Source: Udeniomyces pyricola
Taxonomy: Eukaryota > Basidiomycota > Tremellomycetes > Cystofilobasidiales > Mrakiaceae
Assembly: GCA_039545295.1 (NCBI GenBank)
Contig: BCIK01000004.1
Coordinates: 311,389-375,388, forward strand
DNA: 64,000 nucleotides
Direction of reading: 5' to 3'
Shown here: positions 38,986 to 51,894 of the stretch, one piece after another
How positions within the stretch are numbered: the stretch's first letter is position 1
Layout: each line of letters starts with the position of its first letter
Position numbers and translations under genes: made by a program
The notes under the pieces: model-generated
Seen by the model: only the letters and a program-made list of their open reading frames with translations
The model's database searches: none
What the model was told of the DNA's origin: nothing

Positions 38986-41750
38986 TTAGTTTTTTTTTTG
39001 AGCAGAGGGATGGATGGACACTTGGGAGAAACCATTGGCCGCAGAAAACAGGACGAACAATTCTCCTCTAGGCCCTTGGAGGACCGCACTCCCACTCAAG
39101 GCATCTACGAATCCCACATGCTTCGGTTTCCCGCTCCCCGTTTCGTTCATCTGCCCCGCAGTCGACGTCGTCGTCGATGTCACATCAGGCATGCCAGCTA
39201 CATGAGACTTATCCGCAAGACTCGAAGGAGTGAAGCGAGCGACGATCTCAAGGCAGATAGCGTGTTGGATCTCGGTCGAGAGGAGTTGGGATAGATGGGC
39301 GAGGTCAGCGATAGGGACTTGGATAGCCGTTGATGTTGGGTTGGAGGCATCGGAGGTAGATGTGGGGAAAGGTTTGGAGAAGGTGAGTTGGGAAGGGGGC
39401 GTGAGTCGAAGGTCGATCGGAGGCCTGTTGGTGAGAAAATAGTTGGAAGAGGAAAGAAATGGGAAATCAAGGTTTGGAAAGATGAAGATTGATCGATCGT
39501 CAGTCAAGATGTCAGATACAGCCAGATATCATCAACGATTCAGAATGAACCAAAGAAAGAAAAAGAAAAAAAAAAGAAAAAGAAAAAAACAAGAAGAAGA
39601 AGAAGAAAAGAAGGAAACGACGATGCTCACTTCAAAGCAAGAGCAATCGTTACTTTCTGGCCTTTTTCTCTGACGCGAATATCCCTTCCACTCCCTCCCG
39701 GTCTCAACTCAAGCTCGGCCAGAACATCAGTCTCCTTCCCATCCCCATCTTTCCCCGCTACTCCCTCCCATTCAACCGAGACCTCGGAACCCCAGCCCGA
39801 AACCCCTTCTCTGAGCTCCTTCAGCCAACTTCGGACTTTGGTCCCAAAGCTCCCGAACTGCACCTGTTCTACCACGGACCGCAGGACCGAAGGTCGCTGG
39901 ATAACAGCCGTCTTGGCTGGATCCTTAACGGGATGTTGAGCGTAATGGGCATATTGCCTTCGGTAAGCGTGCAGGCTAAGGAGGGAAAGCGTAAAGAGCG
40001 TCGAGAGGAACGTAGGATAAGGGTCGACAGTCGCGATTGGAGGAAGGGGTGTGGAGACTGAGTGGAGAGAGATAGTGAGCGTGAGGAAGGGAGAGATGGA
40101 TAGGGTGAGAGAATGGGGTTTCAATTCGGCCGGCAGAAGGAGAGACGAAGAGCGAGATTCGGCTAGGATCTGAGCGATATGACAATGTGAATCAAGTATA
40201 TGTATGTCGTCAAGGAGTGTTGGAGTATAGTCAGCGAGGTCGCCCATGGGACAGAATACATATCACTGTGCGAGAAAAGGAAATCAACTCGTCTCATACC
40301 TCGCTAAACGTCTCTTCGTCAGTCGCTTCCCACATGGCTTCGTTCATTTCTTGCGTCACCGATCGCACGTCGTTCGAGTCGGCCGCGGTAGATGAATTGA
40401 TCTGAGAGCACCTGATTACGGAAGAGCCGTCAGGTTGGATCGTCTGCATGGTGACAAGAAGGCGACGATAGCTTCGGTTGGGGAATGAGAGGCGGCTGGA
40501 GGGTTGAGTGCTTGTAGAGGCAAAGCCCGTGGTCGGCGCGAGTTGAGCAAAGTGCTTGGCTCGGAACGACGCATGAGCTGAAAACAAGAACGTCAAGGAC
40601 AATATCAGTCACTGGGTGCGATGAAGAAGTAGCAATCGAAAGTGGCGGGGTACTTCGTTCCCAGAAAGCCCTGGATGGAACCCACAATGATCGAGTCCGT
40701 ACCACGCCTGCCAATCCTTTGCATCGCTCCCACGCTCTCCACCTACCCCACCAAACCCAGCTTGACGATTGTCTTTGAGACCCAACGTCCATCCGCCTCC
40801 TTCGCGGACCTCGAGGGCTGTCTCCCATTCCTTCTGGCTAACCTCGACGACTTGCTCCAGTTCCCTTGCGCCCGAGCGAAAGAGGTCGGCTGTTTGACGC
40901 AGAGAGTCTTGGCGCTGAGCGAGCAGATCTGAATCAGTGGTGATGATGTTGGACTTTGGACGTCCCGAAGAATGCGTTTGAGACGTCGAGAGCATAGAGG
41001 GTGCGAGGGGAATGTGAGGCGGGAGGGCATGCGCAGGGTTGGGGTTAGCGATGGTGGTGAGGGACGTCGGAAGGAGGAGCGTTAGGATGTGATGAAGATT
41101 GCCGAGGGTATGTGATGCTTGGCTTCATAATGCAGAGATGATACGATGATGTCAGTTGGTGACGAATTGCAAGGATCACGCTGCCGGAACGATTAGCCTA
41201 TGAGGACACACAACGAGAGAATCAATCTTTCTCACCCTAACCGATCCGCAATCTCGAGCTTCAACTGCTTCATTTGCTCCAAGCTGAGGCCATCTCGGTA
41301 CCGATCCTCGTTTTCCTCCTCGAGTGCCTTCTTGGCTTTGGCTTCTGCTTCGTCTGTCATTTCCTCGCCTCGGTCGATGGCGGCCCGAAGGCTCGCCTCA
41401 TCAAACTTGGCAAGGCCTCCTTTGTCGTCCCAGATCCTCTTCACGGTCTTGCCAAGGATTTCCTCGTCGGTTTCTTTTCTGTATCGAATCGAGTCAGAAT
41501 GGGGAATCAGAGGATGAGTTGATAGTGCGAGAGGCATAAGAGGGGGGGAGGGCATATGCGACGCAGGCGAGAGATCAAGTCGACGACGGACGACGTACGT
41601 CTGCCAGATGAGTTGGCCTTGTTCGCCATAGTCAAAGAGGATACGAGGTTCGCCTGTGGCGGGATCGGATGTGGGTGGAGGTCTTTCTAGGGTCAAGCGA
41701 AGTCGCTTGGAGAGAGGCTCAATAGCAGGGGAGTCGGGTAGATGATCCAT
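38986..41750 (-). CDS. med17: Mediator of RNA polymerase II transcription subunit 17
   Basis: Core scaffold subunit of the Mediator head module (Srb4 in budding yeast), needed for RNA polymerase II transcription. The start at 41750 gives LSKRLRLTLERPP, a typical MED17 N-terminus. A gtacgt donor joins QLIWQT to KETDEEILGKTVKRIWDD. Then come GLSLEQMKQLKLEIADRLG (about 41240), LAQRQDSLRQTADLFRSGA with KEWETALEVREGGGWTLGLK (about 40960-40780), a segment starting at about 40560, and a long exon at 40180-39630. The last exon (39430-38986) carries GKPKHVGFVDALSG and stops at TAA 38986. The assignment rests mainly on the LRSGA...W...R..GW.L pattern of MED17 and gene length; no single diagnostic catalytic motif exists. 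It is divergent from the RECQ1 gene, with 325 bp between start codons. Confidence 0.82.
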
Positions 41751-42075
41751 GGCGACTGTAGGGAAAGGCCTGGACAGATGCGGGGTGACGAGCGAAGAGG
41801 GGGGTTGGCTGGCGAATGAGTCGATGATGTTGGTATTTGGGACAATGAGACGGGAACCGTGCAGAATATGGGTTGGTTGGTGTGATGAAAGTGGAACGTT
41901 GCGGTCAAGCCCGCCGGTCGATGATGGATAGTATGTACTATGCAGTCAAGCAACGCAACTAGCAATTGCAAGTCGAGGGGGGGGGGGGCGACGCGTTGAA
42001 CGGATCGGACGCGACGAGGGAATGATCGATATGACGCATATTCAGCATCGTCCACCTCTTCATCCTCATCCCCCC
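41751..42075. promoter_or_regulatory. Shared divergent promoter region of MED17 and RECQ1 genes
   Basis: 325 bp separate the two divergent start codons. A G tract lies at 41979-41988. No clear TATA box is visible. An in-frame upstream ATG at 42022 could extend the RECQ1 protein by 18 residues. Any shared regulation is inferred from the spacing only. Confidence 0.5.
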
Positions 42076-45000
42076 ATGGCTCGTCCTATCTACGACGACA
42101 CCCAGTCCATCGTTTCTCTAGGGGACTCTTCTGATAATGACGACAACAACATCATCAACCACGATGACGATGACGATGACGACAAGCCCCTTCGCCCAGC
42201 TAAAGCCCGCACAAGTATCGGCCAACGTCCAACCACAGACCACGCCTCTGCAACGTCATCCCGTCAAGGCACCTCTAGTAGCACTGCTGCCCCCCGATCC
42301 CGTCCATCCCTGACCAAGTCAGAAACCCCAGTCAAGCGTGCTGTATCGGTCAAGACTCCCAACACAATCACCAAGCCCGTCGCCAGTTCGTCTGGGACTA
42401 AACCTAAGCGCAACCATGGCGATGAGAGCGAAGGCGAACAGAACCAGGACGGCCTCGATTCGGGCATGGGATCGTATCTCGAGCGACAGAAAAACATACA
42501 GGAGACTAGTGGTCAGCTCGCCAAGATTGACGACGAGGTACAAACCCAATCACCCAGCTGAAAGCTCTCGGACCAGACCGGCATATACTGACACAACTAT
42601 CGTGTTCCAATGGCTGCGCGCTCGTTCGCAATCCACCCTTCGATCCGGCCCTCACCAGATCGCCTCGGTCGAGGATCAACTTGCTACGTTACAAACTCTC
42701 CTCTCACACCTCCAACAAGAGCGACAAGAGCTTGTCCAGGCTATCGCTCGACCTCCCGCACCGGCCAAGAGTATCTCACGAGGCAACGTGGCCTCAACAC
42801 TCGGCGGTATTGACTATACGGATAGCAAGGCGTTTGAATGGAGTAGTCAGATCAAACGAACGATGAAGCAGACGTTTGGGATCGATCGGTTTCGACTCTG
42901 TCAAGAGGGGTGAGCCCTTGCCTCTGAGGGGCCAAACTATCGGTACCAGTGAGAGCATAGATTGATGCTGATCGGCTGTCACTGGTGTCTGTTTCGGGTC
43001 TTCATCGTAGGGTGTGCAACGCCAATCTTGACAACCGAGATCTCGTTGTCATCATGCCGACTGGTCCGTCCCTGAAGTGTTATCATCTGCTGATGAGATC
43101 TGCGACTGTCGCCCTTATTGACGATACACCATAATCTCTCCCGTTTCTACCAACGCTTCATTCCAGGTGGTGGCAAATCCCTGACATACCAACTCCCAGC
43201 CCTCCTCTCACCCGGTACGACTGTCGTCATCTCGCCTCTTCTCTCGCTCATCGCCGATCAGCTCTTTCACCTTCACAGCGCAGGCGTGCCATCCGTCATG
43301 CTCACTGGTTCCGTGTCAAAGGAAGATCAAAACGCCATAATGTCGAGGCTCAAGTCCGGTCCGACTGCTGCTGGTTCGTCATTCAAAGCGAGCAGCAGCA
43401 GCAAGCCGCATGCCAAGGGTAAAGGCAAAGCCAAGTCAGATACCTGGGAGGACGAGAATGATGAGAATGGAGGGGACTTCATCGTCGATGGTAGCGATGG
43501 TCGGGAAATCAAGCTGCTCTACGTTACTGTACGTGCATATTCCTCGGTGTCTGGGTTGTCTGAACACACAACCGAGTGGACGGATGGAACCTGAGCCTAA
43601 GATGTTTGCCTTTACTAGCCCGAAAAAGTGGCCAAAGCCAAGAGATTCCAATCTGTTCTCCAGACAATGTACAACTCGGGTCGTCTAGGTCGGTGATTCA
43701 CCTCTGGCTCCAAGGTCGACTCCTTGCGAAGCACTTACTTACTCCCTGGACTCCCTCGGGTTCTTCTCCATCCAGCCAGAATTGTTGTTGACGAAGGTTC
43801 GTGGGGCGTTTTTTTTGGCTTAGCATGTTTATTCCGATAAGTCTGTTAACGCGTTTCGTTTCCGCTTCTCCATCGTGCAGCTCATTGCGTGTCTCAGATG
43901 GGTCATGATTTCCGTGCAGATTACAAGCAACTCTCGGTACGGCTGTCGATATCTTCTGTCTTCTCATAGTCATAGTGACAGAATGCACCCTGTTTAAAAG
44001 CTGACCTTTGATGTCACCGTCGACAACGGAATGCTTTTAGATGCTTCGAACGCTCTTCCCTGAAGTCCCCATCATGGCCGTCTCTGCAACGGTCTCACGC
44101 AAAGTCTTACCGGATCTCCTTTCGATTCTAAGAATGGGACCCATCACGCCCGCCGATAGTGCGTTCTTTTCATGTTTCCTCTTTGAAAACGCCCAGTTGC
44201 GATCATGATGGCTCATTGTATCCTCTTTTTTCTCTTTCTTTTTTTCTGCTTCTCACTGGACGGATCGTACAGGTGCCAATTCAGTAGGAACCGTCTTTTT
44301 CGATGCACCTCTTTACCGTCAGTCTAGATGCCAGTGTGCTTCTTTTTTTGTCGTTGTTGACGATGCGTTGGTATGGACCGACCTTGATCAACGTCATCTC
44401 AATTTCTCTCTCCCCCCTCTTCGATCGCATCAACCGGTCTCTAGGTGCCAACCTTCACTACAAAGTCGTTCCCAAAATGTCCAACGCCAAGGCGTCGCTC
44501 ACCCAGATGGCGGATTATATCCAGGAGCATCACCTCGGAGAGAGCGGCATCATCTACTGCCTCTCGAAAAAGGTTTGTCTCTTTTCGAGGATCGTCCAAA
44601 GTTGACTTTGGCTGAATTTTGGATGGTCGAGTCAAAACTGAACCTGATGAAACGTCTCTTTCCTCCCTTTTTCCGGTTCTCATAAATCACAGGACACCGA
44701 AACCGTTGCCCAAGGTCTCGAAGTTGCCTCAAAGGGCCGCATCAAAACGGGTGTTTACCATGCCGACGTCAGCGATAATGAGAAACACTCCCTCCATCGA
44801 CGCTGGCGCGAAGGGGTAGTCCAAGTCGTCGTTGCCACCATCGCATTCGGCTTGGGTATCGACAAAGGAGATGTCCGATTTGTGCTTCATCACTCGCTAT
44901 CAAAGGTGAGCTTTCGCCAGATTGATTTCGCACGAGAGCCCTTGGTTTGGGCTGTTGTAGAAGCTGATTCGAGGGTTTCGGTCGAGATGCCTTTTTCTTT

Positions 45001-47626
45001 GATAGACTCTGGATGGGTATTATCAAGAGACTGGTCGAGCCGGTCGAGATGGACAGGACGCAAGTTGTGTGCTGTTCTACCGAGCGCAAGATGCTAGTCG
45101 GATGAGTGCTCTCGTGTGTCGGGTGAGTACCCTTGCACCACGTAGGAAGTGTTTGAATAGACTGTTACTCACATTCGTCTATGTACGTGCGTATATGGGG
45201 CGAGATGGTCAGGACGTCGATGCGACAACCAAGATTCACGGTACGCTTTTCAAATCTTCTTTCCCGACTAAAGTCCAAATCCCACGATCGCTCGTTAAAC
45301 GATCTTGTTGTTGACGTCTTGTTTTGGTATCATGCTTGGATGTGATTTCAGGGATGATTGCCTATGCATCGGATCTTGATACATGCAGAAAGACGTCCGT
45401 TGCCCCCTCATTCCTACATTATCGTCTTTCTTGTTCTTGCTCTTTCACCGATGCTCAACTGTCCCCCCCCCCCCCCACACCCTTTCTAAAACAAAACCAG
45501 ACTGTTTGGAAGGTATTTTTCGACTTCGGCTTCGTTACCATCAAAATCATGGGCAGAAAAGGAGGAACGTTGCGAACACTGTGACAATTGCTTGCGTGAG
45601 CCCGACTCGATCGACCGCAAAGACGTCACCCTCGACGCTTGGAAAATGTACGTTCCCTCAATCCTTTCTCAAGAACCATGTCGCCTTTTGTTATGATTTC
45701 GTTTCCTTTCGCTTCTTCTCGTCGTCGTCTTCTGCGTTTCCTTCTTCTTCTTGTGTGAATCCGACTGGATGAGGTTCCGTTGCTTCGATACCTCTCTGAT
45801 TTCTGATTGTCACCTCGGATTCCCCCCCTTCTCTATCTTCTCTTATTCACAGTTGTCAAGTTTCAAGTCACTGCCACGATGCCGACGGTCGACTGACCGT
45901 CTCTGCCCTCGCCGATCTCGCCCGTGGTCTGGGCAAGGGAACGTTCACGATCGCCGAGTCAGGCAGCAGTAACCGAGGCGGTCGAGGCCGAACCGTCAAG
46001 CAGTCGGGTGGGAAGGGCACACTCGATCTCGCAGAGGTATGCGCGGGCAAAGTTGGGTTGTCGAGCGATGTGAGTCAAAGTTTTCCTTTTGGGGATTCTT
46101 CTTCTCCTTCTTCTTCTCTTTTCGTTTTTTTTTTTTTTTTTTTCTACTTGTGCCTCTAGATCTTTCCTTCTTCTCTTTTTCTCACTCTAAAAGAAAACCG
46201 TCTTTCTGATCAACCCCTCTCCTCTCTCTCTCTCTCTTTTCTCTCTTACACCCTCTCTCTCCCCCCCCCCCCCCGCCGCCCCTTCTCTTTTACAGGACGC
46301 CGAAAGTTTGATCATGCATCTTATCCTCCAAGGGTACCTCCAAGAATGTGCGTAACCTTCCCCCATCGATTTTCCTCATCTTGCTCTCCTTACAACCAAC
46401 TCTTAGCAAAAAAAAAAAAAAACCCCTCATTAGTTTGGGAAGGGGGGAAAGCGGGGGGGGGGAAGGGTTTTCCAATCGTTCGTGTTCGTGGTTTTTTCTT
46501 CTTCTTCTTCTTCTTTTCTGATGATTTGGTTTTGCTCCCCATCCGATCTTCATCAAAATCCGTCTTGCCTACTCTCCGCAAAACACTGCTTTCACTTTCA
46601 TCTTCCATCTTCTCCCTACCTCCTCTTCCCCCCTCCCACCCCCCACCTTTTCCCCTTTCTGTCCTAAACATAAATAAAAAAAACGCCTAAGCTTTCGTCG
46701 CTACCGCCTACGCTGTTAACGTCTACGTCATCCCTCACAATCCGACCGCTCTTCGTCTCACCCGACTCTCCCAAGCGGATGTTGACGCTGGGAAAGCGCC
46801 ACCGGTGTTTTGTACGTTCCCGCTGAAGAAGCGGGCGGGATCAACGACGGGGAAGGGGAAGAAGCCGAGGATTTCAGGAACGGGTTCAGTGAAGATGCAG
46901 ACGACGACGACGATGCAGAAGAAGAAGGAGAAGAAGGCGGGAGGAAGTGGAGGGAAGAAGGGGAAAGGGAGAAATTCAAGGATGGAGAGTAGTGATGATG
47001 ACGATGATGATGAGGAGGAAGGAGAAGGAGGGAGTGATGCGATTGGGAGTGAGGATATCGAGCAGGAGGAAGAGGAAGAGGAAGATGAGGATGGATGGGA
47101 CCAGGAGAGTTGGATCGTCGATGATGAAGATGGGGGGATGGGAGGGTTCCATGTCGACGACGACAACAACAACAACGATGATGACGATGACGATGGCGAT
47201 GGCGACGACGATTGGGATTCATCACGGAAGATCAGGAGGAAGCCATCGAGGACGACGCCTGGACGACAAAGAAGTCGACTACCCGATGAGGACGAATGGC
47301 AAGCGTTAAGGGCCGCGGATGATTACATCCCAGAGGAAGCACGAGCCGCACAGGGTCTGGGTGGTGGTGGTGGTAGTGGTTGGAATGGGAATGGTAAGAG
47401 AGGGAACATGTTGAAGGACGATGAGGATGATGAGGAAAACGAAGGGGGGGATACAGGTATATGGGAGACGGTCGTCCAACCCGCGAGAGGAATTAAACGA
47501 GGGTTAAGTGGAGGGATTAGCGGAGGAGGAGGGTTTGGAGATGCTGGCGGCAGTAGTAAGAAGAAACTTAGAAGAAGAGGGGAGATGATTATGGGGGCTG
47601 GAGATGAGGTGTTGGTCATTGATTGA
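42076..47626 (+). CDS. RecQ-family DNA helicase, RECQ1-like
   Basis: ATP-dependent 3'-5' DNA helicase for replication-fork and recombination repair. The N-terminus is acidic/Ser-rich, then a coiled coil like that of RECQ1 ([20 protein letters not shown], about 42670). Motif 0 is FRLCQEGV. Motif I, MPTGGGKS, is assembled across an intron (about 43070/43167). Motif [15 protein letters not shown], is also split by an intron; Met replaces the usual Trp of the aromatic-rich loop. Later motifs are [33 protein letters not shown] and [12 protein letters not shown]. Zinc-binding cysteines follow (DTCRK, then CEHCDNC, about 45390-45590). The winged-helix part includes [22 protein letters not shown] (about 46310-46720). 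A Lys/Ser then Asp/Glu-rich insertion sits between motifs Ia and Ib (about 43370-43500). The C-terminus (46850-47626) is long, with poly-Asp/Glu runs. Stop TGA 47624. The close match of motif III-VI spacing and coiled coil to RECQ1, with no HRDC domain seen, favours RECQ1 over Sgs1/BLM. Confidence 0.94.
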
Positions 47627-47913
47627 TGAACAATATATATATCCATCATGAGTTCATTGAGTATGGATGGAGAAGAAAACGTAAAAACTGATTGGTCAAT
47701 CGCTAGTGAGGCCGGGGGGGGGGGGGGAGGGGGAGGAGGGTTGCTCGCTCTGGGTTGATAATCAGTTCCATCGTCGACTCGCCCTTATACCTTCAAAGAA
47801 GGAGCCGGTTGATAACCAACCAACTTCCCCCCAAACTATTTCTCCAAACGAACGCAAAGAAGAAGAGGACAATCAAGAAGAAGGAGAAGAAGAAGGAGAG
47901 GAAACAAATCCCA
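47627..47913. other. Short intergenic region between convergent RECQ1 and arrestin-like genes
   Basis: 287 bp holding both 3' ends, with a G tract at 47714-47727. Nothing else recognised. Confidence 0.6.
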
Positions 47914-50900
47914 TCAATCATAAGGGTTCTTCCTCCTCATCCTACCAGATGCCGTCGAACTAGCACTTCTCGCGCTCTCTCTCAACTCGCCAACTTTCGT
48001 TCTCTCCCTACCTGACCTGATCCCACCTCCAGTACCACCACCACCATTGGCTCCACCGGCTCCACCAAAGTAACTTCCTCCGAAACTACTAAACCCACTC
48101 GAGTTCCCACCGTCCGTTCCTGGTCCACCACCACCCGTTCCCCCACTTCCTCCATAACTACTACTCCCACCTTCGCCCATCTCACCTCCTCCGCCTAACC
48201 CCGATTTCTCATCCCGACTATACATCGCTCCATTCCCCCTCCTCCTCTCTCCATCTCCCTCATCCCCATCTTCGTCTTCATTTCCATCGGAATCGTGATC
48301 GTTGAAGAGGAGCAAGTTGGAATTCGCTCGACGTTCGAGGATGAGGGCCCGGACGAGTTCGGAGGATTCGGCTTCCGAACGGTCTTGAGCGGCGATGATG
48401 AGAGATTCTCGAGCTTCCATTGCGTCCTGGGTGGCAGAAAGAGAAAAAGCGATTAAAAGAGAGGGAATGAGAAGAGGGGGGGGGGGGGGGGGGGAAGAGA
48501 AGAGCAGGAATAGGAGGGAGAGGTAAATGAGATAAGTTGATCAAGTACATGTTGACAACAGATACACCAAAAGCAAGAGGGAGGGAAAGCGAAAGAACAA
48601 AGAGAGAAAACAAGAGAGAGAGAGGAAAAAAATGAAGAGGGAAAAGAAAGGAAAGAAAAGGGGGGGGGGGAAGAGAGAGGGAGGAAATTCTTTATTTCCT
48701 TCTTCTTTAACGTACCCAATCCTCTTCGCACTGACAATCGACGTAACCATCTTGGTTCCACTGTCCACCCATCAAAAAAAGAACAAAACAAAATAAAAAA
48801 TCACGATATTGCCCATACGCAGCCAAAGCCAAAAAAGAAGAGTGGTTGTGTATGTGTAAGTGAGGGTATCGAACATCAACAAGGGATTAAAAAGAACGCA
48901 AGCAAAGGAGGTAGGGAGACGAGAAGAAACAGGCGAGGGGTGAGAAGGGGAAAGGGGGGACATACCCGGATTCGAAGGTTCGCATCTTGGTCTTCCGAGT
49001 AGTCAGGTAGAGTCAGGAGAGGTAAGATACAGCAGCATCTTTATAAAGAAAAAAGGAAAAACACGTCATACCAGATTCATATTCATAGTTGTCAGCGAGA
49101 AACAGAGAGAGAGAGAGAGAAGAAAGAGAGAAAGAGAGAGGGAGAGAGGGAAAGATGACCCGACTCACGATGAGAGATGTACATCATTCTTATACAAAAT
49201 CGCCACTTTCACCTTCTCATCCTCCGCCGAACATCCCGGTCCCGAAAAGTTGAAGACGACTTCGACGCCCAATTCGACGCTGAACCTCAATCCGGTCTTG
49301 GTCCCCGCGACGGTCGTCGGTCTCATTTGGTCCGAGATAGGGATTCGACCAATCTTGCGCCATCGCCAATGATCACCTGGGGTTCCTCGGTTACGAAGGG
49401 TTTGAGGGTTGAGAGCTTCACCTCGGGTTCCGATGGATCGGGTGTCGAGGACGACTCCATCGTCGTGCGTTCGGCAGCGACGGGTTCGTTCGGAGAACCA
49501 GGGTTCACCCCAACCGGATTTCGGCCCTTGGGTCGCAATGGAGCGCTTGGGACCTCTTACCTGTAGAACCAGACAAAAAAAAAGAACAAGTAGGAAGAAT
49601 ATTGCATGAGTCACACATCAAGAGGAAAGAAAAAGAGAAAAGAGGGAGAAAAAAAAAACACAGGGGGGCGGGGGATGTTCAAGTTACGGACTTTATCTTT
49701 CTTTCCCGAGTCCGAAGTGAGATGGCTCGTCTGTTGGACGTAGACGTTAAGGGCAAAGATGGTCAAGTTCGGTGGGAGGGCCGAGATGGAAAGCGTCGTA
49801 TGCAACGGAGACCCAATCGTAAACGTCTAGAAGATTAAGAAGAAGAAAAAATGGGTTTGGACAAGGAACGAAAGAAAACACGTGGCGCAAACGAAGAAAG
49901 GAAACCAAAGAGCCGTGAGTTTTTTGCTGTTGTTATTGTTGTTTTTGCTTGGGGGAGAGAAGGGGGGGGGGGAAGGGGGGACCGGATTTTTCGTTCATGA
50001 AAAGGCCGATGAAGCAGAGTTCCACTCGCTGCCTCCTCCCCTACGCCTCCCCTCCCTTCTCTCCATGATGCGATTGGGTACATGAGAGTTTATGATGGAG
50101 CTTGTACGACTCACGTTCGAAAAGATGGAGAGCGAATAAGGTCCAAAAACCGGTGAGACTTGTTCGTCCGTGAAGCTGAACTGGAGGCTTCCTTCGTCCC
50201 CATGAGGGTCTATCGTTTTTTGTTTTTGTTTTTTTTTTGCGACAGAAGAAGGAAGAAAACGAAAGTAACAAGAGTTGAATGGATACACGTTGATTTAGAA
50301 TGAGTACCTCGTACGGACCGAGACTCGCCGGAATGGAGACAGACGCGGGAGGGAAAGAAGGGGAAAGACGAGTGAGGCCATGGGAAGAGGGATGGTGATG
50401 AGGGAAATGAACGCACTAGCATAGATGTAAATCTCCTTTTTGTCTTCAAGATCGGCTGATTTCATTATCCCACTAAGGAGTCCTCCTTTAGAACCGGCCG
50501 ACATGACGGTCGTATACGCATGCCATCGAATCGATCCGTTTGGCGAGACCTCTCGGGAAGGCGCTTCACAAGGGATGAAGATCATAAATTCGAAGCTGGA
50601 GCAAGCAAAGAGGACAAAAAAAAAGAAAGAAAAAGAGAACAGAGAGAAGAGATGGGAGAGACAAATAGGTTGATCAACCACGTTTTCTCACTTGGCCTCA
50701 AGAGTAGTTAGCAGTAGAGGAAGAAGTATAGAGAGAGAGAACACTTCAATGCTTACGATGTGACGCCCTTTTCTAACCAGAACCCTCTTTCTTTACCCTT
50801 CCAACCATCGCTCGCCCCGACGACGCGACTGCCATCGTAGCAGAGTTCGCTTCGAAAAACCTCTTTCTCCTCCCACCGGGTACCCTCGCCAGGAAAGAGG

Positions 50901-51894
50901 AGGCGTTGGATACACATCAGTCGGACCCGGACGCCTCGAACGAACCGACGCTCGGGCAAGGCGACATGGACAAAGCCCGCCAGACGGGACTGCGGGAAGG
51001 AAGAGAGAGAGAGAGAGAGGACGAGCCAAGGGATGAATGGTGCGTTAGTGATGTGTGAGCATGGTTAAAGGCTAGGGGGAAGCTAGATGGTTGATTGGCT
51101 GTCAACTGGACGAGATGATTGGAGTGGCAGGGGCGTGGGTGGATGGACAGGAAAAGAGAGAGGGTGTGTGTGTGTGTGTAAAAAAAAAAAGAGACCGAGT
51201 CCGAAGGGGGCTTATAACAACCATTCCGGCCAGGACCGAGTCCCTTTTTCGTTTCCCCCCCTTCTTCCAGACATTGCGCTGTCCCTCAACAACATCTCTT
51301 TCCCTCATCCTTCCAATCACCATCTCTAACTACACACACACACACGATCCATGCCAAATCTTTCCCCCATCTTCCCCACTTTTCAGAGCACCAACCAGCT
51401 CAAAGCCTACTCACGCCTTTGCCTTCCTCCTTGACCTCTGAGAGACCTCCACCGGGTCCGACCGTTCCTTCCGGCGGACGAACAAACACGAGGCTTTCCG
51501 CCATGGCGAGATGGACGCTCGCCTTGGACGTCTTGAGACCTGTTAGATCGAGGAGATGCGGTAAGGACCGTTTCGGTTCGGCGGCTGTGATGGATGAAGC
51601 CGATGAGGACGACGTGGTTGAGGTCGATCCGATCGGAGTCGTTGACGACGACGACGAGGGTGTCGAAGGTAGAGGTTTCGACGGCGATGCAATGAGCGCA
51701 ATCTCGTCCCCGATACGAGAAGTCGTCTGGAAGGAACTTGGGAGGGCGAATGGGGCGAATGGTTGAAGGGGTAAGCGGGCCGTCGAGAGGGGTGGCGAAG
51801 GTAGCGGGGATGTATAGGGAGAGCCGTAAGGAGTGTCGGCAGGGGAGGGAAGGTGAATCGTCGGGTAGGCGGGTGGATTCGCCATGGCAGGCAA
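47914..51894 (-). CDS. Arrestin-like domain protein (possible ubiquitin-ligase adaptor)
   Basis: Predicted cytosolic adaptor of the arrestin/ART type, which recruits ubiquitin ligases to membrane cargo. The N-terminus (51894-51400) is Pro/Ser-rich and then enters an arrestin-N-like beta sheet (ASVHLAMAESLVFVRPPEG). Further exons give FVRGVRVRLMCIQRLLFPGE and SELCYDGSRVVGASDGW (about 50930-50800), then FEFMIFIPCEAPSREVSPNG and IRWHAYTTVMSAGSK (about 50600-50490). A C-domain-like part follows: FTDEQVSPVFGPYSLSIFSN (about 50180-50120), TLSISALPPNLTIFALNVYV (about 49790), KIGRIPISDQM and SVELGVEVVFNFSGPG (about 49350-49220). The last exon (48420-47914) has an Ala/Glu-rich helix and a long Gly/Ser-rich tail. 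I see no PPxY motif. Introns are numerous and contain GA and G/C simple sequence. Domain assignment is by pattern only and moderate in confidence. Confidence 0.72.

Noticed and set aside
46735..47225. Minus-strand frames rich in Ser or His/Arg opposite the RECQ1 acidic tail
   Set aside because: They are antisense shadows of poly-Asp/Glu codons; the plus-strand frame continues the helicase.
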